Under the pieces are notes generated by a model, which saw nothing but the letters and a program-made list of their open reading frames with translations, did not search any database and was not told the origin of the DNA. Positions 26,995-37,278 of a stretch of DNA of 64,000 nt are shown here, piece by piece. Source of the stretch: Prevotellaceae bacterium (GTDB lineage: Bacteria > Bacteroidota > Bacteroidia > Bacteroidales > Paludibacteraceae); the NCBI GenBank assembly GCA_031271465.1, contig JAISVR010000008.1, positions 1 to 64,000 of the forward strand, in the 5' to 3' direction. Every line of letters starts with the position of its first letter. The stretch's first letter is position 1. A program made the position numbers and the translations under genes.

Positions 26995-28518
26995 TTAAGC
27001 ATGCTCGTTGCGCAGCAAATCGTTCACCGTTTTCACGGGATTGAAGGTAATTGCGGGCACTTCTACAAAAACAGTATTCCAGTTGCTCATCGCTCCGTTC
27101 CACAATCCGGGCAGTTCAAGAGCTTTCAGTTCCTTGCCGTTTTTTGATTTCAACGAAATAAAGCCTGTTGATTTGTCTACATAGTTGGGCAAGTCAAATT
27201 TCCTGCCCTTGTAATCTTTCACAGCACAAACCAAATCCACGGGATTGAAATGTGTGGCAGTATTCATAATCGTTGCCGAGCGAGGGTCGTTCATATCTAT
27301 CTGCGAACTTTCGAGAATTTGAGGCGAAACACTGCCATCTTCATTCACTATCAGGTACGGACCTCCACCCGGCTCGCCTTCGTTTTTCACCATACCGCAC
27401 ACGCGAATTGGACGGTTAAGTTTGCCGTGCAGATAATCAATCAATTTGTCTTTGTGATAATCGGCTGTAGCAGCGTTTTTGTTCATCAAATCGTTACGAC
27501 AAAAAGCATCTATTTCGATAAGGTCTTCCCACGAAATACCGAATTCGCTGCCTCCGTCGAGCAAACGCAGGTATTCAAACGCCTTTTCCTGCAACGAAAC
27601 GAGTACGCCTGCCAACAGTTTTTTGTAAGTTACGGTAGTATCTTTCAAGCGGTCGGGCACCACATTGTCGATATTTTTAATAAAAACGATGTCGGTATCG
27701 AGGTCGTTCAAGTTTTCAACCAGCGCGCCGTGTCCACCCGGACGAAATACCGCCTTACCATTTTCTACAAACGGCTCGTTATTGGCATCGGCTGCAATGG
27801 TATCGGTCGATTTTTTTTGCTCCGAAAAAGATATTGAGTAATTCACGCCATAGCTTGTTGCATACTTGTCAAGCACCCTGTCCACTTGTTTTTCAAACAG
27901 CTCGCGGTGTTCGTCAGACACGGTGAAATGCAGGTTCACCTCCTTTGCCGCGTTTTGCGTATAAAGTGCGCCTTCTACCAAATGTTCTTCGAGCGGCGTG
28001 CGGTTGCTGTCGTCGTAACGATGAAATTTGAGTAACCCTTTGGGCAAATTGCCGTAATTCAACCCCTCGCGTTCGAGCAAATTACGCACAACGGCTTTGT
28101 AGTTTCCTCCCGCCACAAGTTGGTCGACTGTTGCGCCGGAATTTTTCAGGCAAGCGGCGTTCAAATCGTCATAAAACGCAAAGACTGTAATATTAGCAAA
28201 GAATTTCCGCTCAAAATCGCTTTTAGGTTCGCTGTAATCGGCAGCTAAGAACTCGAACAAATCTTTAAACATCCGGCTGGCAGCTCCCGACGCGGGCACA
28301 AATTTTATTATTTCCTTGTTGCTTGCAAGATAATTTTTCCATACGCCTTCGTAGTGGACAATTTCCGCTTCGCCAAGCCGCAGAATACCGTCGCCGATTT
28401 CGGCTGCTTTCTCTATTTTCAAAAAAGGGAAACCGTTGCGGAAATTCGCAAGCTGTTCTTTCACTGTCGCCACATCGTGATTGCCTATAAGTCGGAGTAA
28501 TTCTTCTGTCGTTTTCAT
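26995..28518 (-). CDS. DUF4301 family protein
   Basis: The product is 507 residues from the ATG at 28518; the first ATG at 28542 would add 8. It matches the DUF4301 family by its start (TEELLRLIGNHDVATVKEQL) and by conserved segments FVPASGAASRMFKDL, PGGHGALVENLNDLD and NGAMSNWNTVFVEVP. Glycine-rich segments recall nucleotide-sugar transferases, but I can claim no activity. It is divergent from gapA, and a -7 box lies 22 bp upstream of the start. Confidence 0.85.
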   Translation of the reverse strand: MKTTEELLRLIGNHDVATVKEQLANFRNGFPFLKIEKAAEIGDGILRLGEAEIVHYEGVWKNYLASNKEIIKFVPASGAASRMFKDLFEFLAADYSEPKSDFERKFFANITVFAFYDDLNAACLKNSGATVDQLVAGGNYKAVVRNLLEREGLNYGNLPKGLLKFHRYDDSNRTPLEEHLVEGALYTQNAAKEVNLHFTVSDEHRELFEKQVDRVLDKYATSYGVNYSISFSEQKKSTDTIAADANNEPFVENGKAVFRPGGHGALVENLNDLDTDIVFIKNIDNVVPDRLKDTTVTYKKLLAGVLVSLQEKAFEYLRLLDGGSEFGISWEDLIEIDAFCRNDLMNKNAATADYHKDKLIDYLHGKLNRPIRVCGMVKNEGEPGGGPYLIVNEDGSVSPQILESSQIDMNDPRSATIMNTATHFNPVDLVCAVKDYKGRKFDLPNYVDKSTGFISLKSKNGKELKALELPGLWNGAMSNWNTVFVEVPAITFNPVKTVNDLLRNEHA

Positions 28519-28539
28519 ATAGTGATATTTCATTTTTTG

Positions 28540-28547
28540 CAAAAGTA
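28540..28547 (-). promoter_or_regulatory. Putative -7 box for the DUF4301 gene
   Basis: TACTTTTG on the minus strand (TAnnTTTG) lies 22 bp before the ATG at 28518. It overlaps the alternative start at 28542, which supports the shorter protein. Confidence 0.5.
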
Positions 28548-28640
28548 ATTATTTCCCGAAGAATAACAGATAATCAAATCTCTTTCTATTCGAAGAAAAT
28601 AAAGTCGTGAAAAAAAAATCGCAAAAAAACTTCTTTTATA

Positions 28641-28670
28641 TGTTGTACAACAATAAAATTTGTACTTTTG
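28641..28670 (+). promoter_or_regulatory. gapA promoter
   Basis: The -7 box TACTTTTG is at 28663-28670. A -33-like TTG is at 28643-28645, 17 bp before it. The gapA ATG is 46 bp downstream of the -7 box. Confidence 0.6.
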
Positions 28671-28704
28671 TAACCGTGTTTGATACAAAATATTAATTTT
28701 TTAA

Positions 28705-29718
<1,014 letters not shown>

Positions 29719-29751
29719 TATTTTCATTTTAAATTTTTATTATTATTTCGG

Positions 29752-29787
29752 AAAAATCCGGTTTCTGTTTTGAAACCGGATTTTTTT
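29752..29787. terminator. Terminator between gapA and holB
   Basis: A 14-bp perfect stem (29752-29765 with 29772-29785) has a 6-base loop and a T run on the right. Its A run on the left makes it usable from both directions, which suits the convergent genes gapA and holB. Confidence 0.9.
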
Positions 29788-29855
29788 CTGGAGTTATATT
29801 CCTAATGAGGCTTATACAGCAATGATGAGTGCGCTACAAAAGGCAGGTCTGAAAA

Positions 29856-31013
29856 TCATTTTTTTAATAGCATGATAATTTTCAACGCTAAGTCGTAGAA
29901 TACGATTTTTGCCTGTACATTTTGTTCTATGTGGCGTTCGGCAAGCGCGAGTTCGTTCATCATGCCGATAACATTTCCTTCGTTTATAAAAGGCGAAAAC
30001 TTGCTTGAAAAATCCTGTTCCGGCGGAGCCTGGTAGTTGAGCTCGGCAGTGCGAAAGTTGTAGATGAAATTCTCCCGCACCATACGCTGGGCGTATGCGA
30101 GGAATGCTTTTTGGTTTTCGCGTCCTATTTTTGCCATTGTTTCGGCAAATTTCCGCAGGTTGATAAGTGCATCGCCTTTTTTATCCAAGTCGTTGAAATT
30201 GCGAATGCCCCAAGCCGTGCGCATAAGCAATACGAAGCTGTCGAAATGTTGTTTGTTTGCTTCGTTCTGCTCGGCTATTTGCATGGCGTGCAAATAGCTT
30301 CCGTTTGCCAGACGGGCAATGTACGAAGCATCGGCGAGCGGCATTTCGTAATGTTCTACCAGTTGATTGGCAATGTAATTTAATTCTATCGGCGGCACAT
30401 TGATGCGTTGTGTGCGCGAAAGAATGGTGATAATTATTTCGTCGGGTGCATCGGAAACAAGCAGGAAAACGGTTTTTTCGGGCGGTTCTTCCAGTATTTT
30501 CAGCAGTTTGTTGGCGCAGCTGTTGTGCATCTTTTCGGGCTGCCAAATAATCATTACTTTGTATTCCGATTCGTAGGTTTTCAGGTTCAGTTTGCGGATA
30601 ATTTCCTCGCTTTCGTTCGAGTAAATCATACCTTGTTTGCCTGATCCGCCGATTTTGTCGAACCATGAATTAACACTGAAATAAGGGTTTTGGAGCACAT
30701 AGTTGCGGAAGTCTGTCAGGAAATCGTCGCATACTACGGTGGTTTTTCCTGCAGGTTTTATTACGGGGAACACGAAATGCAGGTCGGGGTGTGCCAGCTT
30801 GGCAAATTTTACGCACGACGGACACACGCCGCAGGAATCGTTTTCTCCGCGGTTTTCGCAGCAAATATACTGTGCGTAGGCAATTGCCAGCGGTAGTTTG
30901 CCGATGCCTTCTGCTCCGCAAATGAGTTGTGCGTGCGGTATACGCCGCTCTTGCACCGACTGTACAAAGCGGCGTTTTACTTCATTTTGACCAATTGTTT
31001 CGGAGAAAAACAT
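29856..31013 (-). CDS. holB: DNA polymerase III subunit delta-prime
   Basis: This is the 385-residue clamp-loader subunit related to DnaX. The N-terminal AAA+ domain shows GAEGIGKLPLA at residues 33-43, where the Ser/Thr normally after the P-loop lysine is Leu. That fits delta-prime proteins that do not hydrolyse ATP. A zinc site is visible as CCENRGENDSCGVCPSC. The sensor segment ILSRTQRINVPP follows EEPPEKTVFLLVS. It follows ugd by 44 bp on the same strand and is convergent with gapA. Confidence 0.92.
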   Translation of the reverse strand: MFFSETIGQNEVKRRFVQSVQERRIPHAQLICGAEGIGKLPLAIAYAQYICCENRGENDSCGVCPSCVKFAKLAHPDLHFVFPVIKPAGKTTVVCDDFLTDFRNYVLQNPYFSVNSWFDKIGGSGKQGMIYSNESEEIIRKLNLKTYESEYKVMIIWQPEKMHNSCANKLLKILEEPPEKTVFLLVSDAPDEIIITILSRTQRINVPPIELNYIANQLVEHYEMPLADASYIARLANGSYLHAMQIAEQNEANKQHFDSFVLLMRTAWGIRNFNDLDKKGDALINLRKFAETMAKIGRENQKAFLAYAQRMVRENFIYNFRTAELNYQAPPEQDFSSKFSPFINEGNVIGMMNELALAERHIEQNVQAKIVFYDLALKIIMLLKK

Positions 31014-31057
31014 AGTTTTTTAGATTATCTGATGTCCTGATTATCTGAACATCTCCG

Positions 31058-32386
31058 TTATTTCCCTATGCAAAAATACTCCACTCCTGCGTTTTCGAGG
31101 TCGGCAGCTTCGTAGATATTACGCCCGTCGAACACAACTGCTGTGTGCATTGCTTTTTTAATGATTTCCCACGAAGGTAAGCGAAATTCTTTCCATTCCG
31201 TTACCACAAACAGCGCATCGGCGTTGAGTGTGGCATCGTAGAGGTCGTTTGCAAAGGTGATATGTGGCAGAAGCGCGGAGTTTGCCAGCCTGTGCCCGGT
31301 TTCGGGCATTGCTACGGGGTCGAACACACGCACTGTGCAGCCTGCTTTTACCAGCAAATCAATCAGTACTAATGCTGGAGCTTCGCGAATGTCGTCGGTT
31401 TCGGGTTTGAAAGCTAAGCCCCAAACTGCTACCGTTTTACCCGATATTTTTCCGGCAAAATAGTTGTTGAATTTCTCGAAAAGCAAGCCTTTTTGTCGTT
31501 CGTTTACACGCTCTACGGCATGGAGTACCTGCATGTTGTAACCATTGTCGGCAGCTGTTTTTATCAATGCTTTTACATCTTTCGGGAAGCATGATCCGCC
31601 GTAACCGCAGCCCGGATACAGAAATTTTGTGCCGATGCGCGAATCGCTGCCAATGCCTTTGCGCACCATATTTACATTGGCTCCGACAATTTCGCAGAGG
31701 TTTGCCACATCGTTCATAAAACTGATTCGGGTGGCAAGCATTGCGTTGGCGGCGTATTTAGTCATTTCTGCCGAAGGAATGTCCATGAAGATAACGCGGA
31801 AATTGTTGAGTAGAAACGGACGGTATAGCTTGGTTAAAATTTCTTTGGCTCGCTCGCTTTCTACTCCTACTACTACGCGGTCGGGACTCATAAAATCCTT
31901 GATGGCTGCTCCTTCTTTCAAAAATTCGGGGTTCGATGCTACATCGAAATCCATGGTTACGCCTCGTTTGTCCAATTCTTCCTGCACGGTTTGTTTTACC
32001 AGCGCGGCAGTGCCTACGGGTACGGTGCTTTTGGTAACAATGAGTGTGTGTTTCGTCATGTTTTGTCCGATGCTGCGCGCTACGGCAAGTACATATTGCA
32101 GGTCGGCGCTTCCGTCTTCTTCGGGTGGCGTGCCTACTGCGCTAAACACTACGGATACATCGTTGAGGCAGTCGCGCAAATCTGTTGTAAAGTGTAGCCT
32201 GCCTGCTTTTTGGTTGCGTATCACCATTTCTTCCAGTCCGGGCTCGTAGATGGGAATGATGCCGTTTTTGAGCGATTGGATTTTCGCGCTGTCGATGTCT
32301 ACACAGGTTACATCTACACCCATTTCGGCAAAACAAGTGCCTGTTACCAAGCCGACATAACCGGTGCCTACTACTGCTATTTTCAT
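31058..32386 (-). CDS. ugd: UDP-glucose 6-dehydrogenase
   Basis: The enzyme oxidises UDP-glucose twice to UDP-glucuronate, a precursor of surface polysaccharides. The NAD-binding start VVGTGYVGLVTGTCFAEMG is clear. The catalytic cysteine is in YGGSCFPKDVKALI near residue 260, and the C-terminal domain has VWGLAFKPETDDIREAP. The 442 residues are typical. There are no polysaccharide genes next to it. A -7 box lies 36 bp upstream. Confidence 0.96.
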   Translation of the reverse strand: MKIAVVGTGYVGLVTGTCFAEMGVDVTCVDIDSAKIQSLKNGIIPIYEPGLEEMVIRNQKAGRLHFTTDLRDCLNDVSVVFSAVGTPPEEDGSADLQYVLAVARSIGQNMTKHTLIVTKSTVPVGTAALVKQTVQEELDKRGVTMDFDVASNPEFLKEGAAIKDFMSPDRVVVGVESERAKEILTKLYRPFLLNNFRVIFMDIPSAEMTKYAANAMLATRISFMNDVANLCEIVGANVNMVRKGIGSDSRIGTKFLYPGCGYGGSCFPKDVKALIKTAADNGYNMQVLHAVERVNERQKGLLFEKFNNYFAGKISGKTVAVWGLAFKPETDDIREAPALVLIDLLVKAGCTVRVFDPVAMPETGHRLANSALLPHITFANDLYDATLNADALFVVTEWKEFRLPSWEIIKKAMHTAVVFDGRNIYEAADLENAGVEYFCIGK

Positions 32387-32422
32387 ATTATTTTTATAAA
32401 TGAATCAAAAGAAAAAACTTTG

Positions 32423-32430
32423 CAAAAGTA
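32423..32430 (-). promoter_or_regulatory. Putative -7 box for ugd
   Basis: TACTTTTG on the minus strand (TAnnTTTG) lies 36 bp before the ATG. A TTG on the same strand at 32451-32453, 20 bp further upstream, could be the -33 box. Confidence 0.5.
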
Positions 32431-32474
32431 AGATAAAATCGGCATCAAACCAATATACGGTTTACCATTGTTTT

Positions 32475-32882
32475 CGGAATTATCTTTTTTGGGCGTATTC
32501 GTCATTGTGAGGAACGAAGCAATCTTGGAAGAGCATTTTATTGGAGATTGCTTCGTCGTTCCTCCTCGCAATGACGGTGCTTCGTTCCTCGCAATGACGG
32601 TGCTTCGTTCTTCGCAATGACGGTGATTGTTTGCTTTACAAGCCTAAAAGATATTATTTCGTTGATTTTTTAGTGTTATGTATACGATTGTTTTCGGTAT
32701 TATCTCTTTGTGGTTGGCTTCGTCATTGCGAGGAACGAAGCAATCTTGAAAGAACACTTTATTGGAGATTGCTTCGTCGTTCCTCCTCGCAATGACGGTG
32801 ATTCGTTCTCGCAATGACGGTGCTTCGTTCCTCGCAATGACGGATAGTGTTTGCTTGGCATGCCTAAAAAGGGATAATTCTG
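32475..32882 (+). mobile_element. Composite of two MITE-like elements (copy A)
   Basis: Two elements lie head to tail: 32475-32661 (CGGAATTATC... to ...TATTATTTCG) and 32695-32882 (CGGTATTATC... to ...GGGATAATTCTG). Between them is a 33-bp spacer, 32662-32694. Both contain GATTGCTTCGTCGTTCCTCC hairpin modules and extra short CGCAATGACGG repeats. The spacer and both flanking ends are found again in inverse orientation at 54157-54719. It lies upstream of ugd in a 1.2-kb gene-free region. Confidence 0.85.
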
Positions 32883-32935
32883 CTATTTTATTCTACTTTT
32901 TTTCTTTTGACTGTTAATTAGTAATTCATTGTGAT

Positions 32936-33546
32936 TCTTTTTGAGTCATCTCGGAATCTTTGGGAGTCATCTCGTGACCTTTGGGAGTCATCTCGGAGTC
33001 TTTGGAAGTCATCTCGTGAGCTTTGGGAGTCATCTCGTGACCATTGGAAGTCATCTGCGAGTCTTTGGAAGTCATCTCGTAGTCTTTGGGAGTCATCTCG
33101 TGACCTTTGGAAGTCATCTCGGAGTCTTTGGGAGTCATCTCGTGAGTTTTGGGAGTCATCTCGTGACCTTTGGAAGTCATCTCGTAGTCTTTGGGAGTCA
33201 TCTCGTGAGCTTTGGGAGTCATCTCGTGAGCTTTGGGAGTCATCTCGTGAGCTTTGGAAGTCATCTCGTGAGTTTTGGGAGTCATCTTGGAGTCTTTGGA
33301 AGTCATCTCGTGAGCTTTGGAAGTCATCTCGGAGTCTTTGGAAGTCATCTCGGAGTCTTTGGAAGTCATCTCGGAGTCTTTGGAAGTCATCTCGGAGTCT
33401 TTGGAAGTCATCTCGGAGTCTTTGGAAGTCATCTTGGAGTCTTTGGAAGTCATCTCGTGACCTTTGGAAGTCATCTTCGAGTCTTTGGAAGTCATCTTGT
33501 GAGCTTTGGAAGTCATCTCGTAACTTTTTGGAGTTGTGTTCGGGTC
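32936..33546. repeat. 21-bp tandem array, about 28 units
   Basis: The unit is the core TTTGGRAGTCATCTCG plus five variable bases (GAGTC, TGACC, TGAGC, TGAGT or TAGTC), repeated without any change in length. Because 21 is a multiple of three and the unit has no stop codon, several frames stay open throughout. On the minus strand this gives 196 codons from 33516 to 32926, exactly 28 heptads of the type MTSKDSE or MTPKAHE, with a stop right after. No clear ribosome site precedes it and there is no recognisable fold, so I call it a repeat and leave coding open. Confidence 0.9.
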
Positions 33547-33601
33547 TATTTAATAAACTGTGTCAATAACCGGAAATTTAAGGGATAGTTTTGTTTGTTT
33601 T

Positions 33602-35140
33602 TTACCCTGCCCAGCCTTCCCGGTCGAGGTTGCGGTAGTTGATGGCTTCGGCAATGTGCTGCGAGCAAATATTCGGGCTGTTTTCCATATCGGCAATGGT
33701 GCGCGCTACTTTGAGGATGCGGTCGTAGGCGCGTGCCGATAGGTTGAGTCGCTGCATGGCGTTTTTGAGCAGAGATGCTCCGGCTTCGTCGGGCATGGCA
33801 TGTTGTCGCAGTTGCTTGCTGCTCATTTGGGCATTGCAGTATATGCCTTCGGTGTTGGCAAATCGTTCTGCCTGTACCTGCCGTGCACGGATAACCCGTT
33901 CGCGGATAGCGGAGCTTGGCTCGGCTTCGTGTTGCTCGGCGAGTTTTTCGAAAGGTACGGGTACGATTTCGATGTGAATGTCGATGCGGTCGAGGAGCGG
34001 ACCTGAGATGCGGCTGAGGTATTTTTGCACTTGTCCTGCACCGCAAACGCATTGTTTTTCGGGGTGGTTGTAGTATCCGCAGGGACAAGGGTTCATTGAT
34101 GCTACGAGCATGAAGCTTGCCGGGTAATCGACGGCAAAGCGCGAACGGGAGATACTGATTTTTCGGTCTTCGAGCGGCTGGCGCATTACTTCGAGTACGG
34201 TGCGTTTAAATTCGGGCAGCTCGTCGAGGAAGAGTACGCCGTTGTGTGCCAATGATATTTCGCCGGGTTGTGGGAATGAGCCGCCTCCTACGAGCGCGAC
34301 ATCGGAAATGGTGTGGTGCGGACTGCGAAATGGTCGCTGCGCCATGAGTGATGTGTTGCCGCCTATTTTTCCTGCTACGGAGTGTATTTTGGTGGTTTCT
34401 AATGCTTCGTGCAGGGAGAGTGGCGGGAGTATGGACGGGATTCGTTTTGCCATCATCGACTTGCCTGCTCCGGGAGGACCTACCATAATGATGTTGTGCC
34501 CGCCTGCTGCGGCTACTTCGAGGGCGCGCTTTACATTTTCCTGTCCTTTTACTTCGCTGAAATCGGCATCTATGTGGTTGAGGTTTTCGAAAAACTCGTC
34601 GCGTGTTTTTACCTTGGTAGCTTCGAGTGTTGCATCGCCGTTGAAGAAGTTTACTACTTCGCGGATATTTTCTACGCCGTAGATTTCGAGGTTGTTTACT
34701 ACTGCGGCTTCGCGTGCATTTTGTTTGGGCAGGATAAATCCTTTGAAGCCTTCTTCGCGCGCTTTGATGGCAATGGGTAATACGCCTTTGATGGGTTGCA
34801 GGCTGCCGTCGAGCGATAGTTCGCCCATCAGTATGTAGCGGTCGATGTGTTCGGGGTTCAGCCCTTCGTCGGCTGCCAATATGCCGATAGCCAGCGGGAG
34901 GTCGTATGCCGAGCCTTCTTTGCGAATGTCTGCCGGAGCCATGTTTACTACCACTTGTCGCCGGGGCGTTTTATAGCCGTTGTATGCGAGGGCAGACATT
35001 ACGCGCTCGTGGCTTTCTTTTACGGCGTTGTCGGGCAATCCTACGAGTAAAAACTTGAAGCCTGCCGAAACATTTACTTCGACAGTAATAATGGTGGCGT
35101 CAATGCCTTGCACGGCGGCTCCGTAAGTTTTTACGAGCAT
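33602..35140 (-). CDS. comM: YifB/ComM-type Mg-chelatase-like AAA+ ATPase
   Basis: The 512-residue product has the family's three parts. The N-terminal subtilisin-like or ribosomal S5-like domain shows FLLVGLPDNAVKESHERV. The AAA+ core shows VGPPGAGKSMMAKRIPSILPPL and later DELPEFKRTVLEVMRQPLED. The C-terminal part shows the cysteine-containing NPCPCGYYNHPEKQCVCG and GPLLDRIDIHIE. ComM is known as a hexameric helicase that helps branch migration in natural transformation. It starts 6 bp after glyS. The 21-bp array lies beyond its stop. Confidence 0.93.
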   Translation of the reverse strand: MLVKTYGAAVQGIDATIITVEVNVSAGFKFLLVGLPDNAVKESHERVMSALAYNGYKTPRRQVVVNMAPADIRKEGSAYDLPLAIGILAADEGLNPEHIDRYILMGELSLDGSLQPIKGVLPIAIKAREEGFKGFILPKQNAREAAVVNNLEIYGVENIREVVNFFNGDATLEATKVKTRDEFFENLNHIDADFSEVKGQENVKRALEVAAAGGHNIIMVGPPGAGKSMMAKRIPSILPPLSLHEALETTKIHSVAGKIGGNTSLMAQRPFRSPHHTISDVALVGGGSFPQPGEISLAHNGVLFLDELPEFKRTVLEVMRQPLEDRKISISRSRFAVDYPASFMLVASMNPCPCGYYNHPEKQCVCGAGQVQKYLSRISGPLLDRIDIHIEIVPVPFEKLAEQHEAEPSSAIRERVIRARQVQAERFANTEGIYCNAQMSSKQLRQHAMPDEAGASLLKNAMQRLNLSARAYDRILKVARTIADMENSPNICSQHIAEAINYRNLDREGWAG

Positions 35141-35146
35141 GGTTTT

Positions 35147-36697
35147 TTATTTTTCTGCTATCTTTTTAAATAATTCTTTCATCGATACGGCTTTGCCGAT
35201 AATGTTTTCCAAATCACTGATTTTCACCCGTTCTTGCTGCATTGTATCGCGGTGACGGATGGTTACGCAGTTATCATTCAACGAATCGTGGTCAACTGTT
35301 ACGCAGAATGGCGTACCGATAGCATCTTGACGACGATAGCGTTTTCCGATGGAGTCTTTTTCGTCGTAAGCGCATTTGAAATCGAATTTTAAATCGTCGA
35401 TAATTTGGCGAGCTAATTCGGGCAAGCCGTCTTTTTTTACTAATGGCATTACACAAAGTTTCACGGGTGCAAGTGCCGATGGGAATTTTAATACGACACG
35501 GGTTTCGCCGTTTTCCAACGCTTCTTCTTGATACGCTGAAGCCATTACCGAAAGGAACATTCTGTCCACACCGATAGAAGTTTCTACTACATACGGAGTA
35601 TAAGATTCGTTTATTTCGGGGTCGAAGTATTTAATGTTTTTGCCTGAATATTTTTCGTGGCTCGACAAGTCGAAATCGGTACGGGAGTGTATTCCTTCTA
35701 CTTCTTTGAATCCGAATGGCATTTCAAATTCAATATCGGTAGCTGCATTGGCATAATGCGCTAATTTGTCGTGGTCGTGGAAACGGTATTTGTTGTCGCC
35801 GAAGCCAAGCGCTTTGTGCCATTTCATCCGGGTTTCTTTCCATTTATTGAAGTATTCCAATTCTGTTCCGGGTTTTACGAAGAATTGCATTTCCATTTGC
35901 TCGAACTCGCGCATACGGAAAATAAATTGGCGCGCTACAATCTCGTTGCGGAAGGCTTTCCCTATTTGCGCAATTCCAAACGGGATACGCATTCTGCCTG
36001 TTTTTTGTACATTCAAGTAGTTTACAAAAATACCTTGTGCCGTTTCGGGGCGTAGATATACTGTGAGTGCGCCATCGGCTGTTGAGCCCATTTCGGTGCT
36101 GAACATCAGGTTGAATTGGCGCACATCTGTCCAGTTTTTTGTTCCGCTTATTGGGCAAACTACTTCATAATCGACAATGATTTGTTTTAATTCTGCCAAA
36201 TCGCTATCATTTAAGGCTTTTACGAAACGGGTATGAATTTCATTTTTCTTTGCGGAGTTTTCCAACACGCGAGGGTTGGTTTGTTTAAATAGTTCGGCAT
36301 CGAAGCTGTCGCCAAACCTTTTAGCTGCTTTTTCTACTTCTTTGTTGATTTTTTCGTCGTATTTTGCCATCAAATCTTCGATAAGCACATCGGCACGATA
36401 GCGTTTTTTCGAGTCTTTGTTATCAATCAATGGGTCGTTGAACGCATCGACATGTCCCGACGCTTTCCAAGTGGTTGGGTGCATAAAAATAGCGGCATCA
36501 ATTCCCACTACATTTTCGTGCAGTAATACCATACTGTCCCACCAGTATTTTTTGATGTTATTTTTAAGTTCTACCCCGTTTTGACCGTAATCGTACACGG
36601 CGCCAAGTCCGTCGTAAATTTCGCTCGACGGAAATACAAATCCGTATTCTTTACTGTGTGCAATCAGTTTTTTAAAAACATCTTCTTGTGAAGCCAT
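35147..36697 (-). CDS. glyS: Glycyl-tRNA synthetase (alpha2 type)
   Basis: This single-chain class II synthetase of 516 residues attaches glycine to tRNA-Gly. The start (MASQEDVFKKLIAHSKEYGFVFPSSEIYDGL region) and the GAVYDYGQNG segment are typical. Motif 2 is seen in AQIGKAFRNEIVARQFIFRMREFEQME and motif 3 in ETSIGVDRMFLSVM. The C-terminal anticodon-binding domain begins near LAPVKLCVMPLV. The tetrameric two-gene type is absent here. comM follows after 6 bp. Confidence 0.96.
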   Translation of the reverse strand: MASQEDVFKKLIAHSKEYGFVFPSSEIYDGLGAVYDYGQNGVELKNNIKKYWWDSMVLLHENVVGIDAAIFMHPTTWKASGHVDAFNDPLIDNKDSKKRYRADVLIEDLMAKYDEKINKEVEKAAKRFGDSFDAELFKQTNPRVLENSAKKNEIHTRFVKALNDSDLAELKQIIVDYEVVCPISGTKNWTDVRQFNLMFSTEMGSTADGALTVYLRPETAQGIFVNYLNVQKTGRMRIPFGIAQIGKAFRNEIVARQFIFRMREFEQMEMQFFVKPGTELEYFNKWKETRMKWHKALGFGDNKYRFHDHDKLAHYANAATDIEFEMPFGFKEVEGIHSRTDFDLSSHEKYSGKNIKYFDPEINESYTPYVVETSIGVDRMFLSVMASAYQEEALENGETRVVLKFPSALAPVKLCVMPLVKKDGLPELARQIIDDLKFDFKCAYDEKDSIGKRYRRQDAIGTPFCVTVDHDSLNDNCVTIRHRDTMQQERVKISDLENIIGKAVSMKELFKKIAEK

Positions 36698-36754
36698 GAT
36701 TATTGGATTTCAGATTTAAAATTTCAGATTCAAGATTTATTTTTTTTGAGTGGG

Positions 36755-36762
36755 CAAAGATA
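36755..36762 (-). promoter_or_regulatory. Putative -7 box for glyS-comM
   Basis: TATCTTTG on the minus strand (TAnnTTTG) lies 57 bp upstream of the glyS ATG. No clear -33 box was found. Confidence 0.45.
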
Positions 36763-36849
36763 GTGATTTAACTGAAAACTGAAAACTGAAAGTTGAAAAT
36801 GGGGAATGGGAAAGTGAGTGGTGTTGTGAGGGTTGAGATGGGGATAATT

Positions 36850-37100
36850 ATTGGCGCGGGTGCCTTATTTGTTAATTAAGTGTTGAGATATATTAAGTCG
36901 CTGGCTTTAATTGTTAATGCGAAGGATATATTTGTTAATGATGTATTAAGATTTATTAATGAGCATGTGAGATGTATTAATGAGTATGCGAGATATGTTA
37001 ATGAGTAGTTAAGATATATTAATGCGTGTGCGAGATATGTTAATGCGCATGGGATATTTATCGGTGATGATGGTATATTTATCGATTGTGGTGCTTTATT
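36850..37100. repeat. 21-bp tandem array, core GATATATTAATG
   Basis: The TTAA step of the core begins at 36872, 36893, 36914, 36935, 36956, 36977, 36998, 37019 and 37040, exactly 21 bp apart each time. More decayed units (ATATTTATCG at 37054 and 37075) follow after a 2-bp slip. The seven or so bases between cores vary. It fills the 580-bp gap between glyS and the GNAT gene, in which I see no gene. The remaining bases to 37278 are AT-rich without clear features. Confidence 0.85.
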
Positions 37101-37278
37101 TGTTGATGGAGTAGGGGTAATTATAAAAACGGATAGGGGATTTATTTTTGTTTTTTCGAGTTTTGTTTTTTGGGATTATTCTTGGAGTTTGTTCGTTGAT
37201 TGTTTTTTCTTTTTGGTGAGTGGTTTACAATTTTCTTTGGTTGTGTTGTTTTTCATGCTTGCTTCCTGATGCTTGGGT

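Noticed and set aside
32926-33516. 196-codon frame of heptad repeats as a confirmed protein
   Set aside because: The frame is a simple result of a 21-bp period and a stop-free unit, other frames are open too, and no ribosome site is evident. It is kept as a repeat with coding left open.
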